Origin: Micractinium sp. NFX-FRZ
Lineage: Eukaryota; Chlorophyta; Trebouxiophyceae; Chlorellales; Chlorellaceae
Length of the DNA: 64,000 nucleotides
Direction of reading: 5' to 3'
NCBI GenBank assembly: GCA_029339195.1
Contig: JAPTJF010000034.1
Location: forward strand, 62,001 to 126,000
The notes beneath the pieces were generated by a model. It did not search any database, was not told the DNA's origin, and saw only the letters and a list, made by a program, of their open reading frames with translations. Below are positions 33,801 through 42,172 of this stretch, piece by piece. Positions within the stretch are counted from its first letter, which is position 1; each line of letters begins with the position of its first letter. Made by a program: the position numbers and the translations under genes.

Positions 33801-34903
33801 GGCACCCCCTGCTGAGGGTAACAGGCACCAAAGGATAGATCAAGGGGAAGCTGGCAGACTTGCGACACACGTGCGGTGCGTGCAGCGGAGCTCTGTAGCA
33901 GCATTGTCGCCTCAAACATCCAGCACCTGGACCAGAGGGGGCATGTCTGGGTGAACCAGCAGCGTGGCAGCAACAGGCAACGGCAGATGACAGCAGCATG
34001 CCAAGGACGGCGCACTATCACAGCCAAGGGAGGGAACTGGGCACAGCTGCTTGTTTGGATGAGTCATAGCCGGCCCCTGTGCTGCTCACCTTGCGGTGCC
34101 GCCAAAGTGCCCTCCACTTGGCAGCACACGTGGCGCCCACCCACCACCCCCCAACCTTCAACTGGGAAGAAGGGTGCATCCTGTGCCGATGCTGGCCCCA
34201 CCCTGCCAGTGGGGCCGCCTGCAGGCTCAAGTGCATAACCCCCATCCTGGGGACTGCAAATCTCAGCGCCACCCCCCCTTCCTGGGGCCTGCAAGGTTCA
34301 GCGCCACCCCACCCCACTCTTGGAGCGGCCCCCCACCTTGGTGCTCAGCTCCACTGGCTCCCCTGGCACCTGGGACTTGCTCTCAGAGGCACGGGCCTCC
34401 TGCAGGGTGAGTGAGAGCGGGCAGGCCTTATGAGCATGGAGTGCAGCAGCTTGAGGTGGGAGGCAGGCAGACAAGGGCCCCGGGGGCTGGGGTGGGTTGC
34501 AGCGGCACTGGCATTGCAGGAGCGGGCTGACATCTGCCCGGGGCGTGCAAACAGTGCTGCGGCTAGCATGATGCACCTCCCTAACTTCAGGACAGCATGT
34601 GCTTACCGGGCCCACGCCGGGGTGCAGAGGGCTGGACTTGGGTGGCTCGCCAGGTGCGCCGGCTGTCTCGGTGCTGACGCCCAGGGCAACGTTGGTGTGC
34701 GCGCCACTGCTTGCTCCGCCGGCGGAGCGGCCTCCGCTGGCCCTCAGCTGGCCGGCGGCAGTGCCGCCGCTCAACACGGCTTGGGCCGCAAAGGAGCCGG
34801 CCAGGTCGCTTGTGGTGTCCTCCTCGGTGTGGTGCACGGCGTCATAGTGGCTGGCTGCCTCCCGCACTTCAGCCTCGCTCTCAAAGGGATCCTGCTCCGA
34901 CAT
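30890..34903 (-). CDS. Oil-body-associated protein (OBAP / DUF1264 family)
   Basis: Plant OBAP proteins associate with lipid droplets; bacterial relatives exist. Exons on the minus strand: 34903-34607, 34399-34337, 33709-33622, 33307-33218, 33027-33002, 32800-32733, 32481-32409, 32008-31942, 31698-31658, 31384-31330 and 31065-30890 (347 residues, all phases agree). The first about 120 residues are a Ser/Ala/Gly-rich extension not in typical OBAPs. The DUF1264 core follows: VKAIHEHVCAWHFYA, HDMSRQVEVHHYCSH, ARLIGVEYIISERLFKELPE, KKYWHSHRYEVGSGLL, YGKTWHTWQVDRGDPLPYG, QLMMAFTADGQVRPELVAER, then DWPPSIDPAADHWQSG near the C-terminus. The conserved His-rich motifs are intact. One exon is 26 nt. 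It starts divergently from the nucleoplasmin-fold gene. A copy of the exon 7 donor edge lies in intron 7. Confidence 0.9.
32262..32292 (-). repeat. Copy of OBAP exon 7 donor edge
   Basis: GTGCCCGCTCACCTTCTG occurs at the true donor (about 32398-32415) and again exactly 130 bases away at about 32268-32285 within the downstream intron, keeping the donor GT on the minus strand. Confidence 0.75.
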
Positions 34904-35378
34904 GCCTCCCTGCTGCTTCGTGCTTGATTGCGTGTGGGTGAGGCTTCTTCTAGCAAGGGTGTCAAGAGGAATATGCAGAGAGGGAGCTGACTAGGCACCG
35001 CAGGGTCCACAAGCTTCGGCTTTCCTTCTCCCAAACGGGCCCCAATTTGCTCTTGTCACGTAGTCAGGGGGAGGCGTGGAGGCACCTCAAGGCACCACTA
35101 GCAACGCCAGGAACAGACTGGGGGGAGAGAAACTACACCGTCTCTTTCTTTGAGACCGCAAATCACGCAAGAGCAAGGAGCAAGAGCAGCCATCTAAGAC
35201 ATCCAAGGACAAGTAGGCGAGAGGTGCCGTCGCTCTTACAAGTACTACACACACACAGAGCTGCCCTGCCACCGCCTGTGCTGTGCGCCAGCACCTCCTT
35301 ACCAGAGGTGTACAGCCCTCCTTGCACCTGCAGGCCCACTTCCCCGAGGCACAGACTGCGCCCCTCCCGCTGTTAGCA
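34904..35378. promoter_or_regulatory. Divergent spacer, OBAP / nucleoplasmin-fold gene
   Basis: The 475 bases between two start codons presumably contain both promoters and 5' UTRs. No specific element was identified. Confidence 0.45.
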
Positions 35379-36065
35379 ATGCAGGAGACGTGGCTCTTGA
35401 AAGTTCCCGTGGGCAGCACCGCAGACGTAGACCTGCCGCCGGGCAAGCTGCTTACGGTCACCCACGCCTGCCTGCACATCCCACAGGTGGGTGGGGCTGG
35501 GACAAAGAGGAAGGGCAGGCGATTGCGTGTCGGTTCTTACAGTGCAGGTTGTGGTTGAGCTGTTTTTGAAAACAAGTTGGATGTGCGGCAAAAGGCAGGG
35601 AGGCAGGTGAAGCTCTCTGGCCCGACGTTGTTTCTGCAGTGTTGTGGGGGAGGCCCGTCCCGAAAGGATGTTTTAGCCAGGGACTGCTAGTCAGTCAAAA
35701 TCTGTCAACCCATGCTGGTTGAGGCTGGTGCGCATTGCTGTACGTTCTTTGATCTGCAGGGTGCCAAGCTGGCAGCAGCAGCCCCCTCCGGCCCCCAGCC
35801 TATCGACTGGGTCACTCTGAGCGTGGCCAAGGCACGCCCCACCAGCCAGGGCCTGCCCGAGTTCCACTCCGTAGCAGCCCTCTCCTGGCCCACTGAGCGC
35901 AACAGCGAGGCGGCCAGCCTGGCAACAGCGCTCCACCTGTCGTTGGATGCTGACGTCAGCTTTGCGGCCTCCTGGAGCCGCCTGGCGGGCGGCAGCGTGG
36001 GCGGCGGCGGCGCGCTGCCGGGCGTGGAGGTGCATCTCAGCGGGCACATGGAGGGCCAGCAGTGA
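35379..36065 (+). CDS. Nucleoplasmin-like domain protein
   Basis: Exons 35379-35486 and 35760-36065 (137 residues). The sequence follows the nucleoplasmin-like fold found in plant HD2-type proteins and the N-termini of nuclear FKBPs: an opening WLLKVPVGSTADVDLPPGKL with VTHACLHIPQGAKL (family: kV.pg....LHiSqA.L), a middle WVTLSVAKARPTSQ, then LATALHLSLDADVSFAASW and VEVHLSGHMEGQQ (family: l.l.f..D.ev.f...G...vhltGy). It is thus probably a pentamer-forming nuclear histone or nucleolar chaperone. Unlike most relatives it stops straight after the core, with no acidic tail, zinc finger or PPIase domain. The start at 35379 is the first ATG. An upstream exon adding a leader cannot be excluded. Confidence 0.72.
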
Positions 36066-36521
36066 GGGGAGGGATATTCAAAGACTGCAAAGGTGGCATG
36101 CTGCCACTCAAAACGCTTCAGCTCAGTGCAGGTCGAAGGAGTGCAGCCAGCCCAGCACACATGCCGAGGGGGGCGGCGGGAGGCTGGCGGGCAGCGGCAC
36201 CGATGGCGGCTGGTGCGCTGCTGCAATCCATGTTTTGACTTGAAGCGTTGTGATTTTCAAGCCTTTGATGTCCGTTTCACAAGAGTCATATCAGCATTCA
36301 CAAGGCCAGTCTCTGCGCTGCTGGAGCCATGTGCCAGGTCAGCGCCGCCGCTGGCAGCCATGGGCCTTGATCCACGCCGCCCATTTCGCGATCCAGCGCT
36401 CTGTTCCGGCCCAGTGAACCTTTGTCAGCATTTGCAGCGTGCGGCTCTGGCCCGTTCTCTCAAAGCAATCGCCAGACCGGTCTCCTCTGGTCCTGCAACC
36501 AAGTCAACCTTCCTATCAATC
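36066..36521. promoter_or_regulatory. Spacer upstream of ABC1K
   Basis: Contains the 3' UTR of the nucleoplasmin-fold gene and the ABC1K promoter. The ABC1K frame is open through here with an alternative ATG at 36360. Confidence 0.45.
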
Positions 36522-39500
36522 ATGCTGGCCGTCGCCGGCACAATTGCTGGCCGTGCCGTGCCACGGCAGGCGGCACTGGCGCCGGCCTCCGCACGTCCGA
36601 GCAGCGCACGGGGCGCGCCGCTGCGGGTGTCTTGCAGGGCGGTGGGAAGTGCGCCCCCATACACAGGAGGCAGCAGCAGTGGCAGCAGCAGCTCCAGCAC
36701 TGGCAGCGGCGGCTTCCGCTCCGCCAGCGGTGCAGCGCCGCAGCAGCTGGACCCGGCGCAGCTGGCCAAGCGGCTGCAGGAGCTGCAAGAGCTGCTGCAG
36801 GAGGCAGCTCAGATCGCCATTGCCACAGGGCCACGCGGCATCGCACGCAGCGCGCAGGCCGCGCAGGCGCTGCTGTCCGTAGCGCGCGACCAAGCGGAGC
36901 TGCTGCAGGCGGGGCAGCCGCCTGAGGGCCCCGCTGTCGTGCTGCGCAAGCTGTTTGAGCGGCTGGGTGCTACCTACATCAAGCTGGGGCAGTTTGTTGC
37001 CAGCAGGTGGGTGCTGCGCTGCGCACACACGCGCCAGCCGGCAGGCAGGTGTCCGCTCTGGCCACCACTCTTTTGACACGGTGCCGCGGTTCGGTCGCTG
37101 CACCCACCAATTCATCAACCACGCCCCGCCATCCCTGTTGCACGCCTGCCTGCAGCCCCACCCTCTTCCCCGAGGAGTACGTGAACGAATTCGCAAAGTG
37201 CCTGGACAACACGGAGCCAGTGTCGTTTGACATCATGCGGTGAGGCATCTTGGTCTTCCCTCTTCTTGTGTTCCCTTGTCCTTGTTTCTCTCTGTTGTTT
37301 GTATAGCAGGCTAATTGGCGATGCAGGGTGCTGGTGGGACGTCGACTCTGACCTGTGGATGAGCCTGGCGCATGTTTGCTCACCTCCCCAACACTGTTTG
37401 AACAGAACCCCAGCTGTTTGAAGCCCATCCTTACACCTTGACTGCAGGCGTACCATTGAGTCTGAGCTGGGCATGAGCCTGGAGGATGTGTTCACCAGCG
37501 TGGACAGCACACCCCTGGCAACAGCCTCCATTGCACAGGTGGGGTGTGCTACCTGCCTCCCCAGCACGCTCACACACCGGCCTTCATTGCTAGCACTGCG
37601 CTGCACCGCCCATGCCACACATGCTGCGCTGCGCGCATGCCACACTGCCTTTCTTGACCATGGCTGCTTGGAGTGCAGCACAGCTGTGCTGCAGGGCAGT
37701 GGCAGGAGATGTGAGTTACAAGCACACTGCCCTTGCATCTGTTCTGGTGCAGGTGCACGCCGCCGTGCTGCGGGGCAGCAACAAGGAGGTGGTCATCAAG
37801 GTGCTGAAGCCGGGGGTGGAGGACGTGCTGACCACGGGTGAGCTGGCGCTGAGCTGGCAGAGCCGGCTGCTGAGCTGGCGGGTGCTGAAAGCGCGGCGCT
37901 GACGTGGATGAGGCCCCCAGGCCCCTAGAGGTGGCTGGCCGTTGGGACGCAGACTGCACCCTCTACTCCCACCTCCCTTCACCGCTGGCGACAGCTTCCT
38001 CTACCACTGCTCCCGCATCCTGCTTTCCTCTCACTTTCCCCTCGTTTGAATATGGAACTACCCCCCTTATCCCCCTGTCCCGCAGACCTCAACTTCCTCT
38101 ACCTCTCCTCCCGCTTCCTGGAGTTCATCTCACCGGACCTGGCCCGCACCTCGCTGTCAGGTGGGTGGCACTGGATGGGATGGGGCGGTTGGAAGGTGAC
38201 AGCGCAGTGCTTGTCAGACCTGGCGCGCACCTCGCTGTCAGGTGGGTGGCATGGGATGGGTGGGCGTGCAAGAGGGTGGGGTGGGCGGGAGGCAACTGGC
38301 ACGCAATTGGCAGTCATTGCGCGGCGGGTGGGTGGGTGTATCTCCGGACACCCGATACTGGAAGAAGTGGCCTCTAGCCTGGAAGAAGAGGAGGCCGCGC
38401 CCCGCCCCCACATACACCTCATCTTGTCGCTACCGGGCCCTTGCTCCACCGCCGCCCCTGTCCCCCTGCAGCCATTGTGGGCGACGCCACAATCCACGCC
38501 TCCATGATCGAACAGGTGGCCTATAGCAAAGAGGCCGCTCACGCACCTCAACCCACCACACCTCATCCCAACCCTCCCTGGCCGTTTTCTCTCCCCGCTG
38601 CAGCCATAGTGGGCGACATCCGCGCCTCCATGCTGGAGGAGGTGGACTTCCGGAAGGAGGCCGCCCATGTGGCGCAGTTTGCAGACTACCTGGACCGAGC
38701 AGGGCTCAGGAGGGTGGCCACCTGCCCGGGCGTGTACAAGCAGTTCTCCACGCAGCGGTGAGGGGGTGTGTGGGGGGCCCGGAGGGCAGGGAAGAGTTGT
38801 GGGCCTGTGTGTATGTGCGGGGCCGGGTGGCCTGAGGATGGTGGCCACCTTCTTGGGGTGTGTGCAAGCAGCGGTGAGAGGGGGCGGCCAGGGCGCACAA
38901 ATGAGAGGATGGGGAAGGGGAGACTACGAAGCGTGGTCACCGGGCGGGTGTGTTCCAGCATTTATTTGCTCCACCCTCTTCTGTGTGCCCGAGTTGTGCA
39001 AGTATGTTACCCTCCCACCCCACCCTGTTTGCGGCGCAGTGTGATGGTGATGGACCGCCTGCGGGGCGTGCCCCTCACAGACCTGGACGCCGTGCGCAGC
39101 ATCACCTCTGGTGCGCTGCGCTGTGCATGCTGTGCTGGCCCTGCTGTACATGCTGTGCCGTGTCATGCTTTGCTGAATCATGCCGCTCGCAGTCCTGGAT
39201 ACAGCGTGCTGCGCTGTGCTGTGCTGTGCTGTGCCGTGCCATGCTGCGCCGTTGGCCTGATACTGTGCAGTGCTGCCTTCCACTGTTGAGTTGTAGCGGG
39301 CAGAGCAGGCAGAGCAGCCGCTTGCTTGCTGGCCCTCCGCATGCGCCGCACGCTTCCCACATCAAACCGCCCCCGACCCCTTTTCCTCCTAACGCTATCC
39401 CCTGGTATGCAGTGGAGCCTGAGTTGGTGCTTATCAATGGCCTGAACACCTGGTTCGGATCGGTGGTGGGGTGCGAGACATTCCACGCGGGTGGGTGGGC

Positions 39501-41589
39501 AGGTGGTGGGTGCCTGCGACGCCAGGTGGCGCCCAGAGTGATGCCAGCAGGGCGCCACGAGGGCACGCACGCAGCTGCTGCTACTTTTGCTGCCACGCAA
39601 GTGTACACCCCCGTTCAAACCATGCATCCGGCTTGCCTCGCCTCTCCTCACCCCTGCCACCGCTGCACCCTGCATGCACCCGTCTCCTCCCTCCCGCAAT
39701 CACCCCTTGCTACCCCCCACTCTTTCTCCTGCAGACGTGCACGCCGGAAACCTGTTGGTGCTGCCTGATGGGCGGGTGGGCTTCATCGATTTTGGCATTG
39801 TGGGGCGCATCAGGTGCGTGTGCATGTGTGTGTGCAACTGCGTGTGGGGACCAAGGCTGGCTCGTGGGCATGTGTATGTGAGAGGGTGGGTGGGGTGCAT
39901 TGGCTCTGGCATTGTGGGGCGCTCGGGTGAGGGTGATTGTGTACAGGGCGCAAACATAACCCGTCTCTTGAGATGTCCTCCGCCCCACGGCTCCCCCGCA
40001 CAGCCCTCCACGCCATCCTCGCTCGCCCACTCACCTACCTGCCTCTCTGCAGCCCAATGGCTCGCCGCTAGACGATGCGCTGCTGCTGGCCGCTGCTGCA
40101 CACAACGTGTACCTCTTCCCCCGCCCCCCTGCAGCCCGGTGACGTGGCGTGCCGTCGAGGCCCTGCTGCTGGCCACCGGCAGCAGCGACTACGAGACAAT
40201 GGCCAAGGCGCTTGTGACCATTGGAGCCACGAGCGGGGAGGTGGACATCAAGGTGGGTGGGCGGGGGTGACGTGGTGGTGGGCGGGAGGCGATGGCGAAG
40301 AGGGGCAGGGAGGCGACGGCGGTAGCAGACAGTCGACGGGGGGAGGGGCGGGGAGGCTTGAGGACAATAGGCGCTCCAAAACGATGGCTACGAGCCCCTG
40401 AACCCCACCCACCCCTTCCCCCCGCCCCCTCGCTGCAGGCCTTTGCCGCCGATCTGGAGCACCTCTTCTCCTCCCTGCAGTCGGTGGATGCGGAGCCGGT
40501 CATTTTTCACCGCTCATTGCCAACAAACGTTCGGCCACCCCGTTCCCAACAGTGTTGCCTTCCCCCCGCCCCCTCTCCGCAGGCCTGTGCTGCCGACCTA
40601 GAGCACCTCTTTGCTTCAGTCGGTTGATGCGGAGGCGATCATTTTTCACCGTTCATTGCCAACAAACGTTCAGCCACCCCCGTTTCCAACAGGATTGCCT
40701 TACCTCGCCCCCCTCCCTGCAGGCCTTTGCCGCCGACCTGGAGCACCTCTTCTCCTCCCTGCAGTCGGTGGATGCGGAGCTGATTGTGCAGGCGGGCGCG
40801 GGGGGCGCCGTGTCCGCCTCGGTGGCGGCGGACGATGCCGCAGTCAACCGCGTGCTGCTGGACCTGGTCAGGTCAGGAAGCTTTACTGCTCCTGCCTCGT
40901 GTTTCCGGATAGTTTGGGGTCGCCGGTGTGTGCTGCTGCTGCTGGGCTTGGTCAGGTGGGTGGGGGCAAGGCGCCGGTGGCAGCGATTGGAGGGTGAACG
41001 CATTGTTGCCTTCCCACCACTGGTGTGCGGCGTTCGGTGTTCGCAGATGTTGATTGGCTCTCTGCCCGCCCTGGCTGCAGGGTTGGCAAGAACAATGGCA
41101 TCTGCTTCCCCTTGCTGATCAGTCTCTGTTATGAGCGTAACGTTCAATTGTGCCTACTTTTCTTCCTTCTCCCACTTGCAGGGTGGGCGAGAACAACGGC
41201 ATCCGCTTCCCCCGCGAGTTCGCGCTGCTCATCAAGCAGCTGCTCTACTTTGACAGGTCAGCAACGCAACACAACTTCGTGTTCTTTGCATGAGCTGTCA
41301 GCGCAGTGCTGTGCCTACGCATCAAGCCTATGGGCTCGGGCGCGCACGTTGACAAGCGTGATGGTGCTTGCGCGGCCGGCCTGCGCCCTCACGGCCCCCT
41401 GGCATCCTCACAACCCCACTCACCCCTCACCCCTACCCCTCTCATGCCACCCTTCCCGCCCCCACCCTGTGCACACACACACACACACATGCACGCAGGT
41501 ACAACCGCATCCTGGCTCCCCAACTGCGCGTGTTTGACGACCAGCGGATCAATTTGAGGCAGGTCGACCTGGACTTTGACCTAAATTGA
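36522..41589 (+). CDS. ABC1/UbiB-family atypical kinase (ABC1K), plastid
   Basis: Atypical kinase of the ABC1/ADCK/UbiB family; plant members act in plastoglobules or mitochondria on prenylquinone metabolism. Exons: 36522-37006, 37156-37239, 37448-37538, 37753-37837, 38086-38160, 38604-38757, 39040-39110, 39413-39490, 39735-39813, 40135-40252, 40723-40871, 41182-41256 and 41499-41589 (544 residues). The leader (MLAVAGTIAGRAVPRQAALA, then VSCRAVG) resembles a chloroplast transit peptide. Family hallmarks: KxGQ in YIKLGQFVAS (K154, Q157), Ala-rich loop TPLATASIAQVH (about 211-222), Lys in EVVIKVLKPG (K236), ExD in LEEVDF (E286, D288), DVHAGN (D375-N380) and DFG (D393-G395). All catalytic motifs are intact. 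At least six intron segments repeat exon edges. ATG 36360 in frame would add 54 residues. Confidence 0.93.
38215..38260 (+). repeat. Copy of ABC1K exon 5 donor edge
   Basis: CGCACCTCGCTGTCAGGTGG occurs at the true donor (about 38145-38164) and again 82 bases downstream, with flanks GACCTGGC upstream and GTGGCA downstream also shared. Both copies carry the GT donor. Confidence 0.85.
38462..38545 (+). pseudogene. Degenerate duplicate of ABC1K exon 6 start
   Basis: After an acceptor AG at 38470-38471, the sequence reads AIVGDATIHASMIEQVAYSK, then EAAHA, parallel to the true exon 6 (AIVGDIRASMLEEVDFRKEA) whose acceptor is 132 bases on. The copy has a two-residue insertion and has lost the ExD motif (EQVA instead of EEVD). 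It then runs into non-homologous sequence. It looks like a decayed duplicated exon. Confidence 0.8.
38835..38885 (+). repeat. Copy of ABC1K exon 6 donor edge
   Basis: GTGGCCACCT...GTGT.CAAGCAG...CAGCGGTGAG of the true exon end recurs about 127 bases downstream with a deletion, ending AAGCAGCGGTGAGAGGGG. Confidence 0.7.
39890..39935 (+). repeat. Copy of ABC1K exon 9 donor edge
   Basis: GGCATTGTGGGGCGC of the true exon end (39794-39808) recurs at about 39908-39922, preceded by a diverged GGGTGGGGTGCATTGGCTCT and followed by a donor-like GGTGAG. Confidence 0.7.
40051..40110 (+). repeat. Copy of ABC1K exon 10 acceptor edge
   Basis: CTCTGCAGCCCAATGGCTCG followed by GATGCGCTGCTGCTGGCC mirrors the true CCTGCAGCCCGGTGACGTGG with GGCCCTGCTGCTGGCC 82 bases later. 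The copy contains an in-frame stop and is not a usable exon. Confidence 0.7.
40437..40722 (+). repeat. Two tandem copies of ABC1K exon 11 start (triplicated unit)
   Basis: The block AGGCCTTTGCCGCCGACCTG, GAGCACCTCTTCTCCTCCCT, GCAGTCGGTGGATGCGGAG at the true exon (acceptor 40721-40722) is also present at 40437-40496 (nearly identical) and at 40581-40634 (shorter, frame broken). The repeat period is about 140-144 bases. The units share the tail CATTTTTCACCGCTCATTGC and a pyrimidine tract. The last unit is the functional exon. The first could still be spliced in some transcripts. Confidence 0.88.
41060..41120 (+). repeat. Copy of ABC1K exon 12 acceptor edge
   Basis: GCAGGGTTGGCAAGAACAAT then GGCATCTGCTTCCCC at 41077 parallels the true GCAGGGTGGGCGAGAACAAC and GGCATCCGCTTCCCC 101 bases on. 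The copy then diverges. Confidence 0.8.
41471..41490 (+). repeat. CA microsatellite in ABC1K last intron
   Basis: A run of ACAC units just before the last acceptor. It is a simple repeat. Confidence 0.65.
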
Positions 41590-42172
41590 AAGCGGTGATG
41601 AGCCGGCGCTGGTGCTGAGCTGGCGCTGTGGCCGAGCTGGCGGCGCTACGCTTCGAACAGGCAGCGCTGAGCTGCTGGCTGCCAGTGTCTCTCAGTTTGC
41701 CTATCACACCCTCTCTCCCGCCCTCTGCAAGCCTCTCCACCCCCCCATTGAGCCAGTGGGGCACGCCGAGGGGCCGGCCGCCTTCGGTGCATTTGCTTGT
41801 GGCCGCCTCCTCTGGCTCCAGAAGCCGCTCCTGTATTCTTTACTATCAATCGTCCCTCATGCGCTCATCATTCTCTCACGGATTTGTCAAGTAGAGCTGT
41901 ACCCTCGACCCCCCCCCCCTGCGTATGGTGTTGTCTCCGCCTGGCTGGGCCCCTTCTTCACTCCGCCTTTCATTTAATGAAAGTGTCGATTCGTGCCAGA
42001 TTCGATGCGAGCTTGCCTTTGCGTGCTCACAACATTGTGAATTACAAGACGACACCGTGCAGCTCTCCCAGAGGCAGGGGCTCCCCAAATAAAGAGACGG
42101 ACGGAAGCAGGGGCCTCGCCCTGGGGCCACGCTGTGCCAGCTTAGCGCCACGCCAGGAGGCGCCAGCTGTCA
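41590..42172. other. Convergent 3' UTRs of ABC1K and COV1-like gene
   Basis: Clusters of GAGCTGGCG/GCCAGC-type motifs follow both stop codons (41600-41650 on the plus strand, 42125-42170 for the minus-strand gene). A C run lies near 41912-41920. No gene was seen. Confidence 0.55.
42042..42046 (-). terminator. Likely polyadenylation signal of COV1-like gene (TGTAA on minus)
   Basis: TTACA lies about 130 bases past the COV1-like stop, a typical spacing for the chlorophyte signal. Confidence 0.55.

Noticed and set aside
36093..36521. N-terminal extension of ABC1K upstream of 36522
   Set aside because: The frame is open, but the sequence is not transit-like. ATG 36522 starts a good transit peptide. 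ATG 36360 is kept only as an alternative.
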